64,000 nucleotides of DNA from Melanocharis versteri (Eukaryota; Chordata; Aves; Passeriformes; Melanocharitidae), in NCBI GenBank assembly GCA_013397845.1, contig VZTG01005436.1:1855638-1919637 (forward strand), written 5' to 3'. Each line of letters begins with the position of its first letter. Position 1 is the first letter of the stretch. This document shows, one piece after another, positions 26,501 to 41,500 of the stretch. Below the pieces are notes generated by a model that saw only the letters and a list, made by a program, of their open reading frames with translations, searched no databases and was not told where the DNA came from. The position numbers and the translations under genes are program-made.

Positions 26501-29500
26501 TGTGCTGCATAGTTATATGATGCAGCCTTTTAGATGTCATTAAGCATTCTCCAGTGAACAAAAGCACAATGACTTACTAGTGAACAGCCTGTGGTTGCAG
26601 CTGAGATGTCTCGCTGGTGTTCGCTAAAGCTGGTGAGAAGACTAATTCAGACCAGTGCTTTCACAAGAGAGCATTTTCATTTGATCCATAGTGGATTGTT
26701 TGGGCTATCAGACTGATGTCTGTAAACTTAGAAGAACAATTCTTTTTTCTTTGTGAGGCTGTAACAAAATTTTATGGATGGAATTTAGCAGAATCAACTC
26801 TTAAAAGATAAACTAAAATTTAAGGGAGAGGTGACCAGCAAGTTGTCTGTTGCCTTATAGTAAGTACATACCTTAAGTAATGGTTGATCTGGAAATATAA
26901 CTCACCAATAAACAGAACAGCCAAAGCAATAAGGATTCGTATATAAAGATGTAGCTTGGCAATATAGTTTGTGTCATCCACTGGCAGAGAGAGCTTCCTA
27001 CTCCCCTTGGCTCCTAACCTTGTATCAGTGGATAATTACTTCCTTTGTTTGGAAGAGGCGGTTACCAGACCTTCTTGATAGGTGATTCTTACACCCAGCC
27101 CATTTTCCTCCAAAAGCAGTGGGAACATCTGGCCACAGGCAATGAAATACTGGCTTTGGAAATGCCCAGCTGTTAGGTTTGCTAAATGAAACACTCAGTA
27201 AGAGTGAACTGAGGCTGATGTTACCAGGGTTTTCCCTTCCAGTTTTTCTGACAAGAGGCACAAGTCTTCCTTCTCTTGCTGCAGTTGGAGTTGTGAGTGT
27301 GGCAGCAGTCTGAAATGGCCAGCCAGTTCAAAGATTAGCAGCATTTGTAGCCCAGTAGGTACAAGAGAGACTTACTGTTGGAGCAAGAAAGAAGCACTCT
27401 GCAAATTGGCACATTTGTTACACTTTAAAAATATAAGTAGTCTGTTTTTTGTTTTTGCTTTTTGTAGTGTAGTAAAAATTGGACTCGGGAAGACCTCAAC
27501 AAATCCTTCCCTGGGGCAGTTTTCTGATTATGTATTTTTTTGTGTTTAATGATGTTTTTTCTGTTTTGTCAAAAATATTAGTGTTTATTGTCTAAATGTG
27601 CTATGTGAGTCAAAGACATAATGACTTGAGTTGACAGAAGACAGAGTAAGAAATGTGAATGTTTCAAGTTGCTTCTTTTTAGAGCAGTTTTAGCATGGAG
27701 AGTTCAAACATTGTCTATCATGAGTTAGAATCATCTTTATCAACTTCAGTGAAATTAACTGAAGTGTGTACTGCATCTTGGCCGAAAAAAATGGTGAGTT
27801 AAGGAAATCCATAAGTTTTTTTGTTATAATACCTGATTTAAAGTGGAAAATGTTAACAGTGTTCTTTTCACAAATAAAAATAGGTTTATTCTGTAAAAAC
27901 AATGTACTTTTTTTGACAGGGTTGAAGAGGAGTGAAAATTACCTGTTGGTCAGGAATGAGGCTTCCTGAAAAGTGTCACGATGTGGCACTATATAATATT
28001 AAATGAGTCAAGTTAGGCAATTATAAAAGGGAATAGCTGGTAAGTTTGTATTGTGGAAATAGAAGATGAGAAAAGGATAGGTTGCTAAGGAAAAACTTGA
28101 CAGTCAGAGGTGAAAAACAGAATGTGGTAACAAAATTCTAATATTAAAGTCTTGTGGATGATTTACTATGGGTGGCAAGTCAAGAAGCTGATGCTTTCAA
28201 TTGTATTTTAGACCATCCAGAAAAGGACCAGAGGTAATGAAATAAAAACAGTTAGGATTTTTGGGGTTTACTTATATGCGTGAAAAACAGGCCGAGTTTG
28301 GGGGTGAGGTTGTGTTTTGTTTGTTTGTTTTTCGTTTAGAAGACAGGTTTGTTTACATAAAATGTCAAATTTCTCAGCTCACAGAACCTGCAGAATTTAA
28401 GTTGGAGTTCCTGCCTTCTTGTGCCCAAGTGTAAGTAGTCGGTGGTAGACAGAACTTCTGCATCAAGTTACAGCAGCACAGTTGGATGTTAGCCAGATGA
28501 AAGAAAAGGCTGGACAATGTGTAGCTCTTCTTAGAGCATTTGCTGTAGCTGGCATTAGAAGTAGATGGTAAAGACAAGCACAAGTTAGGGTAGTTTATCT
28601 CCACGGAAAACAAAGTGGTATTAGTTTCACAAGTGCTTACATGTTTATCTGCCATGAAGCAGAGTAGGACAAATGTGAAACTCATTTCAGACAAATTATA
28701 AAAATAGATTGCATTTCTCTGCCAGTAATACCAGTAGTAAAGCAAAACTGAGAATAAGCGTTGCATATGAGGATAGAAAATGTGTTTTTAAGTTGTAGAA
28801 GGAGGAGGAAAATGCCACAAGCATTCCAGTTCCTCTAACAAATCAAATGGTGCCTGAATTCTCCAGTGTATAGTCTGGAACTGGATCAAAAAATAGCTCA
28901 TTAAATAACATACAGTTAACCGTAGGCATTTGATCATTTAGAGTACATTTATTGAATACTGATATATTGTGTTGCAAGTTGACCCTAAAGATAACTATAA
29001 AAGAATTAACTAGAAAATGCTATGAATTGACAAAAGCTTTTTCATAAATTAGGCCTCATTTGGAAAAATAAATCTTAAGTGATACACAATAAAATAATAT
29101 CGTTTCTGTTCTCTAAAGGATTGTTTGTTTTGTCTGAAGTACTTTTTTGCCCCTAGAAGCTAAGGTTTTGCACTCCAGTAAACCCTTGCTTCTTAAGAGT
29201 TATAAAGGAATGTACCCAGATTCCCTCTGCATAGTTGGGGGTCTGTGTACACCACTTACGCACCTGTTATGTTTAAAAAAGGGTATAAAAAATAACGTAG
29301 GGAGTTGCTCTAATTTACTACCTTTAAAAATTCAGAAGATTTATAAAGGGAAGCAAAATCGATGTTAAGAAAGGACATTTAACTCTGTGGTGTTGATAGT
29401 CTCAAAGAGCATTGGGAAAATTCAGTCCTGCCATTAATTTTACATGCTTCCTTATTACTTCTTTAAACAGCATTGTAGCAAGATATTTTATACCTTAACC

Positions 29501-32500
29501 TAAGTTTTTTAGTTTTTTCTTTTCTGTGGGAAATGCTAACATGTCATTATATTCAGTTGGTCATTGAAATAAGTGTGAACAAAGTTCTCTGTCCAGAAAG
29601 TCTCTTGTTGCTTTACAGAATTCCACAGAGATTTAAGACAATTAGAAATTTTCAAAAATCAGTTTCCTACTGTTGCTGGCCCTGCAGCCTGGTGTCACAC
29701 CAAAATAGCAGCAAGCCATGTGGTTTAGAAGAGCAGGTTTTGCTGCTGGTAAAGCAGCGATAGCAGGATTGCAGTGGGATGGCTGCAGGAGCAGCAGAGG
29801 GAGCAGAGGTGGCAATCACATCTAACAGGCACTTCCAGGCTTCCTTTGCCGAGGCCAGACTCACCTTAAAGGCTGGTCAGCACCAGCAGGGAAGCAGGTT
29901 GCTTCCCCTGGGCTTGACAGCCGACCCAACTGGCCAAAGGGCTGTTCTGTGCCATCTGGCAGGGCACTCAGCAGTAAAAGCTGGAGCAGGAGGGAGGAAG
30001 GAGGACATTTGTGGCTATGGCATTTGTCTTCCACTTCTTGGGCCATGTGCATGCTGAAGCCCAGCTTTCTGGGAAGCAGCTGGACACCTGTGCTGGCAGG
30101 GAGCTGTGCATCAGTTCCTTTCCCATTCTGGTAGGGCACACAGCCTTTGCTTTCCCTATTAAACTGCCATTGCCTACACCCACAAGTCTCCTTACCATCC
30201 TTCAGTCTTCTCTGCATTTTGTGGGAGCAGAGAGTGAGTGCTCCACTGTGTGTAGGCTTGACTGTTCACCAGGGTCAGCTCACACTGGGGAAGCAAGAGT
30301 CCTGTTGCCATCAGATGACCAGGCTGCCCAAGTGTTAGGAGACTGCCCAGTCTTGAACACTTTAGGTTCAAAACTGGTAGGTGTGTGGTAGGTTCTTGCT
30401 TTTCTTTTAACGTTATCTCAGTTAAATTAACTGGGTTTTTCAACTGTGTCAGACCAATGTAATTTTAGTTACCAGTTTTTCTATTTAGCCACTAGGAAAT
30501 GTTGTGCTTATTCCTCTCATGCACATCTAATGAATCCCCTTTCATGTTACTGTATAGCATTTAATTATAATTGCTTGCTTTTCCCAAGAGGTGGTTGCTT
30601 CAATTATTGCAAAAACTGGGAGGAATTAAGGTGGTACAGACAAACAAGACATAATAATTTCCTTCTTTCAGATATTTGGGTTTGTAGTCTAAATTACTTT
30701 CTTCAATTTTGTCTATTTTAGGCAGTTAGGTAAAGGAAAATTGTAGTACAAAGAAGAGATATATAATTCTATGATCTTTCAGATATTGGTGTCATAAAAG
30801 GTTTCTGACTGGTAGGTAACAATTTTAATATATGGTTTTAAAAAGGAAGTCTTGGCTTGGTTGACATTCTAACATAGCCAAATATGCAGGAGTTCTGGAA
30901 GTATAGTAGTGTAAATCATTAGAAGGGAAAATCTATAAAGTGCCTGCTGCAGTTTCCATGAAATCATTATGGTTTTCCTACAGAAAAGACCTTTCTTCAG
31001 CTCAAGAAAGTTAAGGAGAATAGATAGTGTTTTGATTTTATTTACAACATGGCAAAAATTTAGGCTTTCAGCACTTAATACTCCTTTTTTTTTTCTGAGG
31101 GGAAAAAGAGAGCAACTGCTGTCATGTATTGTCTATTACATTACAAACGTAGGGAAAGAAATGTTACTGATATCAGGTATTCCCATTCTGAAAAAAAATG
31201 TCTGCTTTTCCCTTCAGGTTGTGGTGTGTTGTTGGAGTTTTTTTTTTTTGAAGAAAGACATTGCAGGGAGTGGAGATGAAGGTTGTTGTTTTATGTAAAA
31301 GTGGATTACTGTTTGGGGAGGGGTTACTCAAATTGGAACAGATTTTGGCCTTTGCAGCAGTAAGTACTTACACTCAAACTGCAACACAGCACTACAACAG
31401 GTTTCTGTGCTGTAAGAGTTAATAGATGAGAGTTAGAAAACAGTATTTTGTCACAGAGTTTATAAGATAATGGTGATACCTATTGTGTTCAGGAAGTTAT
31501 ATTGAAAAACTCAGCACGCTGATCTTTTCTTCTGTTCTTTTGGTATTTGTCAAATTATTCTTGAGCCATCAGAAAAATAAAAAAGCCAGTATATTGGCCG
31601 AGTGTTGATCTGGGATTACATTAGGAAGGTGAGGTAGAGACTGATGTTGATCCTTTTCCTGTCATCTCTGTCTTGTTCCAGCTGTTTTGTGGTTTTACTC
31701 TGCAGTGAGATGTCAAAGCTGCTTTCTTTAAGTCAACATGGCATGCCTTCCTTTGTGCTCAACTGTTGTGAACAGCTACCAGAATTTTCTGAAGAGTGCA
31801 GTAAATTGTAGGGTGAAATATTTTTTTTTCATAATCTGAAATCTTCTCCAGTAGGAGAAAGGCATTAGCAGAGCCTGGCAAAAAGAAGGAAAATACTGTA
31901 GTGGAAAATACTGTTTTACTCTAGGGGATACTTTTAGGTCCTGTTACAATTTGTTAGTTCCACCACTCTCCCAAAAACCACACAGGCAGTTTTAAAATTG
32001 CCAGTGTTTTAAAAAATTTAATATATGGAAGTTGAAAATGAGTTAATAAACTAGAAAGTATGCCAAAACGGAGCCATACTTTCTGTTTTCTTTCAATTTA
32101 GCTTCAAAATGTTGGTCAAAGCTGCCATTCTGTGAACAGCACTTTCTTTGTTTAAAGACAATTTAAAAATTCTGAAATAGACACTGATTTTTCCAGTTGT
32201 GCAAAGAAGCTCATGTTGGGCGGCAAAGCAGAAGCTAACAGACTTTGTGCTCTGTACCTAAGGAGGTGTGAGAAGCAAAAGGAGAGCAGGAGGATCAGCT
32301 GCCAGAAATTAGAGCTTTGCTGGCCTCTCTCCAAAAATTTCTGCCTGTATCAGGTGGCCTTAGTGAACAGCATATGTAAATCATCCAGGGGGATATATGT
32401 TAGCACTTCAGTCCTACCTGAGATTCAACTAATTCCCAAAGTACATAGTTTTTTTCGAAGTATATCTCCTTAACTGGTATTTTTTGCTTAGCTTTTGCTC

Positions 32501-35500
32501 CAGGTATGTGTACAGGTCATGCATATACATGGTTCAAATACATTCTCATCACTGAAAGCTTAGCAAGTTGTTCACCAAGATCTCAAGTCTTGAAAAGTCT
32601 GATGATCCAGTTCTTTGTCAGCCTAAGCCAATTTGGCTGCCGGCTTCCCAGGCTTGCCCTGCTGTGCCTCTCTTGCCCTGCGTTCAGGCTGTGAGCTTGT
32701 CTGACCTTACACTGAACCTGTTTGGAGCACAAAGCTGGCAGGAAGCTATGCACTTTGCCTGAGATAGTTTCTTGATGATTTAGCATGCTGAAATAGTTCA
32801 AAGCTGCTGCAAAGACATGAGTAGAAGCACATGGTCAAGCCTGGGGGGAACTGAACAGGGACGTAGCTGCCAACATTTGGGTTAGTTCAGGATGCCCAGC
32901 TGGAGGTGATAGGTAAGACAGAAAAGAGTCCCTTCAAGAAGGGTTTACTGCCCTCAGGTCAGTATTGATTAAATCTGAGGTCTACCAGCAGAAATGCAGA
33001 GTTACCTCTTGTGCTGAAGAAAAGTGCGAAAACAGTAGTTCTTCCAGAGATGTCCTCAACTTCAGGGTAGAGTCTCTGGGGGCGGATTGTTCACTTTGAT
33101 GTTGAGCATGACTCTCTTTACTTGGATAAACTACCTACACTGAAAAACAATTCCCGCTGTTTCAGAAATTACTTCCCATTTTTTGTGAGTCTGGCCATGT
33201 TGTCCTTTTATCTCGTGAGATGGTGACTGGCCATTTTAAGACAATATTTAATATTTTGGTTATTTTGAGATTAAAGCCAAGCTCAAAACAGTAAGAATGT
33301 GCAGTCACCCCAAAAAAATCTTCCGCCCTCCCATTTGGTTAAAGATGATTTTGTTTCCCTCTTGTCTTAGAAATAATGTATGTTGTTGGAAAAATATACT
33401 GGGGAAAAACAGAATCTGATGCAGGGAGAACGGCTTTTATGTGATGGCATTTTCATTTTCAGAAGATCCTGTAGTAAAGAGTTGTAAATAAAAGAAATGT
33501 AATAATATTTGTAATAGTTGGCTCTGATTGTGAAGTGATTCTGTTTTGTGAGACTGGAAAAAATGGACTAAGTCTGTAGCTTTTTGTAGTCAAAAGAAAG
33601 AGAGGGTGATATATTTTGAATTACGGAAATCTCTTGTTATACTAAAGTAGTTGCTGTATGAAAAGAAATGCATCCACAAGTCTCTGAATTCTCAGTTTCT
33701 GGTATTCCAGGTCTCTTGAAGTATTCAGGTAAACTCAGTACATTTATCCACAGTGTAGCTATTTGCATTTTAATATTCCATTCCTCTTGTCAGAGTAATA
33801 AATTTGCACAGGTTTTTTAAACCTGTTATATAAGCAAGTTGAAGTATTTTAAGAAGAGAATATGTTTTTTAAAACAGTTTCTGTGAGATTATTTTTCATT
33901 GTATAAATATTTCAGTTTTAAATAGTAACACTACAGATGTTAGAAGTGTTTTAGGAAATTCTGAATTGCACATGTCCCTTCTCTTTTTAACACTATTTGC
34001 TGCAGGATTTGAACAAGCGCTTGTCCCTGCCCGCTGACATCAGGATACCCGATGGCTACCTGGAGAAGCTGCAGATTAACAGCCCGCCCTTTGACCAGCC
34101 GATGAGTCGGCGCTCTCGTCGAGCATCCCTAGTAAGTGTAATGCACCTGCCTGTCTAACCAACCTCTCAGGTCCTCAGAGTCCGTTTAATGCACAGGCCT
34201 GTATTCCATAGGTATATTTCAGCTTCATTTACACTTTGACTTTTTATTCCTGAACATCAGCATGTACCTGTCAAAATCCAGTGAAAAACTTCACACGTTC
34301 TTTCATTTTTCTTCTGCTAACTTGGTCCTGTCATATTTCTCAGTGGAGGTCTTGACCTATTGAAATCAGTGGCTAAACTCCACTCCCGAAGCACATACTT
34401 AAATCCTTCTGCTTTTTAGAGCAGGGATGATCTGTTTGAGCAAATAGGCCACACAGTCTTAGGTCAAGGCTGAGTCCCTTCATGATTTAGTAGGAAGGCC
34501 CTAAAGCAGCATAATATGAAGGCAGGTCCTCCTCACTGCTCTTTTTGTATTTGATAACAATTTTCTCAGAATTGCTGTGGAGACAATAGTGGGTGTTTTG
34601 TGGGGTTTTTAGATTTTTTTTTTTCTTAAGCACATGTGATTTCCTTAAAGAATGAAGGAATAAATTCACATATACCTTTCTGGATTATTGGGTTACTTTA
34701 AAAAATAAGTCTTTTCTTTAGAGATGACAAGATGAGGATTCTTATACTGTGATTAAAGTATAAGTGCTAGAAATCTTGGGTATTTGTACATATAAATTAT
34801 GCACATCCCTGGAATAATAAAAAACAAACATTATTGTCTTATTTTTAAAAAAAATTGCTACGTTTCAGTCACAGTTTCAGCTATCAGTGTTCTTTAGTGT
34901 TGAGGTCTTAAAGAATTCCTAGACTGTTACTGACATCCTGAGTAAATTCATTGGTGAGAAATTTGTCACAGAGAAAAACTGAATAGGTTTATGAAGTGCA
35001 CATCGTTGTTTTCTTGATTTAATTACTTATTTACTGAAAAATAAATATGAAAGTACATGTCATGAAATAGGTTTATTAGCTGTAAAATATCTTTATTTTA
35101 TTCGATATGGATAATGTCTGTAACAAAGCAGTGTTTGAGTTTTATCATGTATTTTTACCCTGAAAGAAAAAAATTAGTGTGCTGGACTAATAAAGCTCTG
35201 ATCTGCATGCCGCCTTTTGCAAGAACAATATTAAAAAAAAGAAAAGATTTGAGTGAAGCTCTGGAAGTAATGATAATGTATCAGGCTTAAATACTCGTGC
35301 CAGAATTTTGTAGCTCATTCACTGCTTAGTTGCTGCTGTAGCATGGAACTGAGGGACAGATTTCCCCAAACCTCTCTTCAGATGCTGGCAAAATACCTTT
35401 TCAGTAGAACCTTGCCAGTGGAGTTCAGTGTTTGGGGGATGGGGGAATTTTTCCTGTAAATCTAAATTCCCTTGCTCATTTAACGGTGACCCCTGAGAGC

Positions 35501-38500
35501 AGTTGAAGTTCTCTCCTCTTCACCTCTGAGAAGACTGACAGAAAAACAGTGCCCTCTAATGAATGTGGTGTGTGCCTGGAATCAGCTTCCCGTCACAAGG
35601 TTGTTTTGTTTCGCCTTTTAAAAGTGCTTTCATTTTTTAAGGGCTTAAAAGTCCAAAATGAAACCTGCCAGCACTGCTGTGGTATGCAGGCATGCATTTG
35701 CTATGATTTCAAACTAAGCTTTCAAAAAAAAGAAACCCAAGGACTCATTATTGTAAAATTGTCATCGAAAGCCTGCTAGCAGACTTCTACTTACAATAGA
35801 TGAGTACTATGCTCTGCTTCAAAGGCATGTCTCTTTTCAAGACTTAATAGGAATCAAAGGAAAAAGGCTATAAAAAGTACCAGGTGAGGACTTGTTATAC
35901 TTTAGGTCTGGTGTTTTTTCTTTGAAATACAAGAAAAAAATTAGTTTTTACAGTAATTGCATTTTGTGTATACGTGTACAGTGTATGCACAGTCATTAGA
36001 AGTAAAAGACCATAAATACGGTGCATCAGTGTTTCTGTGTAAGTCAAGATAGCTGCATATTGCAGAAAAAGATGAAACGGTTCAAAAATTATTTTGAACT
36101 AAAAATTAAATTGATCTTAGTTTGAGGAATGTAAAACTTATTTTTTCTTAGGAGTGATAATGAACTAAGACGTGATCAAAAATTTAAACACATTGTAAAG
36201 CAGGTATTGAAGAATACCTGTCTTCTGTATGTAGGAAATATTGTATTAAACAGATATTATGTTTATGAGTCTTAATGAAAAACATTGAGGTTTCTTAGAA
36301 ACCGAGCTTTTAAATTCCAGACTGTCTGGTGATAGCAAAACCAATGGCTGAGTTCTTCTTTAGTTTCTCCAATAAACTAAGCAGCCTGTCTTTTTAATTC
36401 TAATACCATCTAATACCCACTTATGTTTGTTTAAGCATGTCAAAATGCGCTTTGGAAGCATAATATTTATTTTGCTAACATTGTACCTATATCAGTGGTA
36501 TGTTTAAAATCTCACTGGAGTTACAAGGGTAGCAAGTATCAACTTTGCTTGTATTTTGAGATAAACAGTTTGTCTTTGACGAGCTCCTAAATAGGTGTGA
36601 TGCTGAAGTCTCCTTACACCGTTCTAAAACATTTCAGTTCTAACAGTAGTTTAATAAAACAGAATTGCTCTTAATGTTATATTAATATAATTATACACTT
36701 GGGGTTTTTTCCCTAGATATATCAAATATGTTTGCAGACAAGATCCTGTGCTTAGTTTAGATGTATTTTCATACATGTGTTGTGAAAACTAAGTATTAAG
36801 CCAACTTTTCTTTACTTTCATATTATATTGTTGTCAAATCCTAATACAGTCAGCAGTATTTATGTTACACTGTGTTACCATGAAATAGTAGAAAACTTCA
36901 AAATCTATCAGATTTTTAGGAGCAAGTCTACATGTGATGTGTGGATTTAGGTGCTGAAGGCAGCTTAGTGTCAAAGGATTGTTTCTTGGAAAGAAACAGC
37001 CAGTGAAGAGCTATGTTTGGAAGTGAAAGGAGGGGGTGATGCTGGGGAGAAAACGTGGCTCTTTTGTCGCAAGGTGTGTTCAGTTGTCAGTAAAGTATAA
37101 CCCCATGAAGCCTATAAATTTGGGGGTTTGACAGGGTAGAGGCTACATGCATTTTGTAAATTGCTTCAAGAATTCACATGTTCACATGTTTACTTTCAGC
37201 ATTCTTTACAATGCAGGAACAATAAAAAGCTTTGGTGTAATTGACAGTGGTCTTATGAGAAAATAGTTGTAGGAGATAACCGTGTCAAATATGAGAGTAG
37301 CAATGGATTTGAACAGGAGAAGAGTAATGATCTTACAGTGTTCAGCAGTAAATGTGTTACAGAGGCAGGCACACCCTTCTGGCTTGCACTGAAGAGCTAA
37401 GTTGGTGACACAAAAAGAGAAGGTGAATAAATAGATCCAAGTAAAATACACAAAGATTTGGAGTTAAGAGGTATGAAATGTGAACTGTTGAGACAAAGCT
37501 GAAGCTTGGAGAGGAATGATGTTTAGGGATTTTCTTGCTTAAGTTTTAGTCCAAAAGGCATTAAGATGTTAGAATGGAAGAGGAAACTTGGAGCTAAGAT
37601 CTTGAACATAGCAAACAAATAAGGTTACTTTGAAAAAAGCAGCAGCATATGGTTATGCTGAGCAAGAGAAAGGATGGACTAGTCTGAGATGACTTCTGTG
37701 CTTTAAGCTAACAACCTCATTAGCAGTAATCAGATCAGAAGAGTGGAGAAGACCTAAGTAGGAGGTAGGTTAAAGTGAGGTTTTGGTCTAAGTCTAACTC
37801 AGCTCACAATCCCTCCACAATACGCAGTAGACTGACCAACAGGCTGAGCACTGGGCTTGCATGCTGGGATGCATTTATATCATAGTGTGCTATTTTTATT
37901 TTAAATACCAGAATTATGCAGTGTTAGTGAAGTATTGTCAGGTAATTTTCTGAAATGAAGTTTAGCTTGTTCATTAAATGATGTATAAATGAAGTGTTTG
38001 GTTTTAGTGATCAATTTGCCATTTCTTTTCATTGCAGTCAGAAATTGGATTTGGAAAAATGGAAACCTATATCAAGTTAGAAAAGCTTGGAGAGGTATGT
38101 ATAGCTTTCTTTTGGAATGATGACAATGTGCTGTGTAAAATTTTGCGTAAGCATTAACTGAAATTTTCCATATCCTGCAAAATACCTGTTCAATTTATCT
38201 TTTCAGTAAACCAAACATATTCAACATGTGTAATGATGTCGCAACCATACAAGTGTTTATGCATATGTAATAAGCAAAAGGAAATAAAAAAGCAGGAAAA
38301 CTGTCCTAGAGCTGGGGAAGAGCAAGACTCCATTAGCAAATACGCTGTGACCTTCTTACATAGGCTGGCTTTTTTTGTAGATAGAGAAAATCATTCTGTT
38401 GTTGATAACACTAGTTAAGTCTGGTGTCTTCCTGCCATGACTTAGGTGTTGGAACACTCATGATGGACTAGAGACAGGTGCTTGCAAGGAATGGGCAGTA

Positions 38501-41500
38501 GCCATGCGTGTTCTGGTAAAGAAGCCTGCACCCCTGGGCTGGGCAGCCAAGTATAGTACATAACACTTGCGTTTTGTCTTTCCTTCTGTGGGGGGCAGCA
38601 GTGTGGCTTTCCCCATCCACTCAGCCTCTGACTTCCAGAGAAACAGTGGAATTCAGGAGGGGCCAAGTGCCATTCCTGTCCGGTTTGATTGAGGTTGACC
38701 AACGGGATCGAAAGTGGACAAGGAGCACTGAAATGGGATGTAGTGAACATTGCAGAAGGAAGCAGGGCTGGTCAGCATCTCTGCTGTGAACATTGCAGTC
38801 AGTCCTCCATTTAAGACATTTTAATTTCCTGTTATCAAATCTAAGCCTGCCTGATGCAACTTGAAGCCTATTCCTGTTGTCCTATCTGTTGTTACCTGGG
38901 AGAAGAGGCTGATGCTCACCTGGCTACAACCTCCTTCCGGGCAGTTGTAGAGAGCTGTAAGATCCCCCTGAACTTCCCTTTGTTCAGGCTAGCACCCCCA
39001 GCTCCCTGAGCTGCTCCTCATAGGACTTATGCTCCGGACCCTCCACCAGGTCTGTTACCCCTCCCTGGACACCCCAGTACCTCAGTGTCCTTCTTGCAGT
39101 GAGGGGCCCAGAACTGCACACAGGATTTGAGGTGTCGCCTCACAAGGGCTAAGTACACAGGCACAATCACTTCCCTGGCCTTGCTGGCCACACTTGCTGA
39201 CACAGGCCAGGATGCCATTGGCCTTTTTGGCCACCTGGGCATGAGCTGGCTCATGTTCAGCTGTTTTTGACCAGCACCCCCAGGTCCTTTTCTTTTGATC
39301 ATATTTCCAGTCACTTTTCCCCAAGCCTGTAGCGCTGCATGGGGTTGTTGTGACCCAAGTGCAGAACCTGACACTCAGTCTTGTTGAACCTCATGAAATT
39401 GTCCTCAGCCCATGGACCCAGCCTGTCCAGATCCCTTTGCAGAGTCTTACAATACTGTAGTGATCTAGGGCAGTTTCTGTACCTTCGTTGCTTCTTCGTG
39501 GCATTTGCAGGGATTAGTTTTGCCTACTTGTTTTGTCAGAATTTTTTGTCTTAATTTAACATGCCTTTAGAGTTTTGAATCTCCTGCTGTCTAAAAATGT
39601 ATAATAAAGACAAGAAGCTATCCAGAGGAGTTACAGGTTTTCTTGGAGGTTGTGGAAGGGTATGTCTGCAGCATAGTGTAGAGATACCCGAGCTAGGTAT
39701 CCGTAGTCAGAGAGAGACTTTCAGGAGTGTAAATGATCCCAGCAGTGAACTTAATGCTACCTGATCGGGCTTCTTTGGTAGCCCTGTGGTATTTAGGTTT
39801 CCATGTAATTTCCAGAGCTCTTAAGCATATACATCCCTTGTGGCTTCTGTGAGTTCAGTCCTGTGCTTAAAAAATACTTCTGTAGTTTCACATATGTCAA
39901 AAGAATATAATGGAAAAACTATTCATATCCAAAATGAAACCTATTAGATCCTCAGGCAGAAGTTAATATTTTCTTATTTAACTAATGTTTTGATAAAGGA
40001 ACAACTTGTAAAAGTTCCCTTCTTTTTCCATTTCATAGGGTACTTATGCAACAGTTTATAAGGGGAGAAGTAAATTGACAGAGAATCTGGTAGCTCTAAA
40101 AGAAATCCGCCTGGAACATGAAGAGGGAGCACCATGCACAGCCATAAGAGAAGGTGGTAACTTTTTTTTTAATTCTTAGAATTTCAGATACCTCTAGATT
40201 TCTTTTTGACCAAAGTACCATCAGTACTTGGAAATACATAGGCTACATGGGATAGTAGTGAAATTGCTACTAGTTTTGATGAGGAAAATTATAGTCCAGA
40301 CATATTCAGAGTTTTGTTTCAAATTTATATACTTTATGGGGGATGATTGTGATCTCAAATGCAGTATTTCAAGTGGATGATTTAATACTGAATTAGACTG
40401 CTGTTAGTGAGTAACTTTCAGGGACTGAAAATACATTTTACAAAATTACTTCTGTCTGAAATGTATAATTTAGGAAATACTTACAAGCTTGTTACTCAAG
40501 TGTGTGTTTGGTGTTTTGATTAAATACCTTTCTTATTAACTTGATCTATATGAGTATTATGTTCTTAAAAATAGCTTTTTAATTTAAAAAACCCAGATAG
40601 CTTATATGTATGAACTTAACTAGAAATTGCATTTGCTCCTCATGTGTTTTGCATTTATTTATTTTGTTCTTTCTATTCTCTCTTGCAGTGTCATTATTAA
40701 AAGATCTGAAACATGCAAATATTGTTACGTTACATGATATTGTGCACACAGACAAGTCTTTGACTCTCGTTTTTGAATACCTGGTAAGTGCTTAAACAGT
40801 TCGTGAGCTTTACATTTGATTTATTGCTTCTAAGAAACGGAAACACAACAAAATTCTGTAGTCTTTTTAAAAATACTGGGACTCCTTGAGTTTTCTCCTG
40901 CATCTACAGGCATTCAGCTAAAAATGAGAACAGTGTATTCACTTTGTAACTTGCTGTAAATTAATAAATACTGTTGTGATCATTTCAGAGTTGCATTAAT
41001 AGCAGATAGTGGTGGTCTGCCTGAGCAAACTGTCTACTTGTCCAAAATCATTAACTGTATAAAATGGTAATCACACTATTGTTCCAATGGTATTTTTCTG
41101 TTGTGACATAGCTGACTTTCAATGTAATTGGAGAATATACCAATTTTATAAAATACTGTGCCTCACATAGGTGGAGGAGAAGGCAATGACAAATAATGTT
41201 GCCTGAGACAGTGCAGCTTGCTGGAAAACAATGGATATTTCTATCCTCTGGAAAGCCAGAGGTATTTGTGTCCAGGCTTTTGGGTTTTTTTATCCTTTAA
41301 TATCTTTAACAGAAATCTCATTTTTCTGATGAATCATTTCAGTTCCAACAAAAAGTAATATTCATGTAATTTGTTGCCCACAATTTTACTGAACCATGAT
41401 GATGATGTTTTGATAGGACAAGGACCTGAAGCAGTACATGGATGACTGTGGTAACATCATGAGTATGCACAATGTAAAGGTGAGTGTTTTTAGTGACAGT

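Larger units (their letters stand above)
17869..34005 (+). other. CDK17: CDK17 intron, 16.1 kb
   Basis: The largest intron in the window, separating two exons of the N-terminal regulatory region. It holds a hairpin at 19442-19464, an A/C-rich tract at 24349-24466 and an endogenous retroviral LTR remnant at about 29780-30205. The rest is AT-rich with scattered chance ORFs; the longest (130 codons, minus, 28374-28766) shows no domain or motif I recognise. Confidence 0.85.

Noticed and set aside
28374..28766. 130-codon minus-strand ORF in the 16 kb intron
   Set aside because: No domain, signal peptide pattern or splice context that I recognise, and the residue composition (Leu, Ser, Tyr, Phe, Cys heavy) fits translated AT-rich non-coding DNA.
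29779..30391. Cluster of overlapping 60-126-codon ORFs on both strands
   Set aside because: They lie in the GC-rich LTR remnant; higher GC means fewer stop codons. Frames contradict each other and none matches a protein family.
39027..39374. 115-codon minus-strand ORF
   Set aside because: It is a frame through the dead CR1 element, not a host gene.
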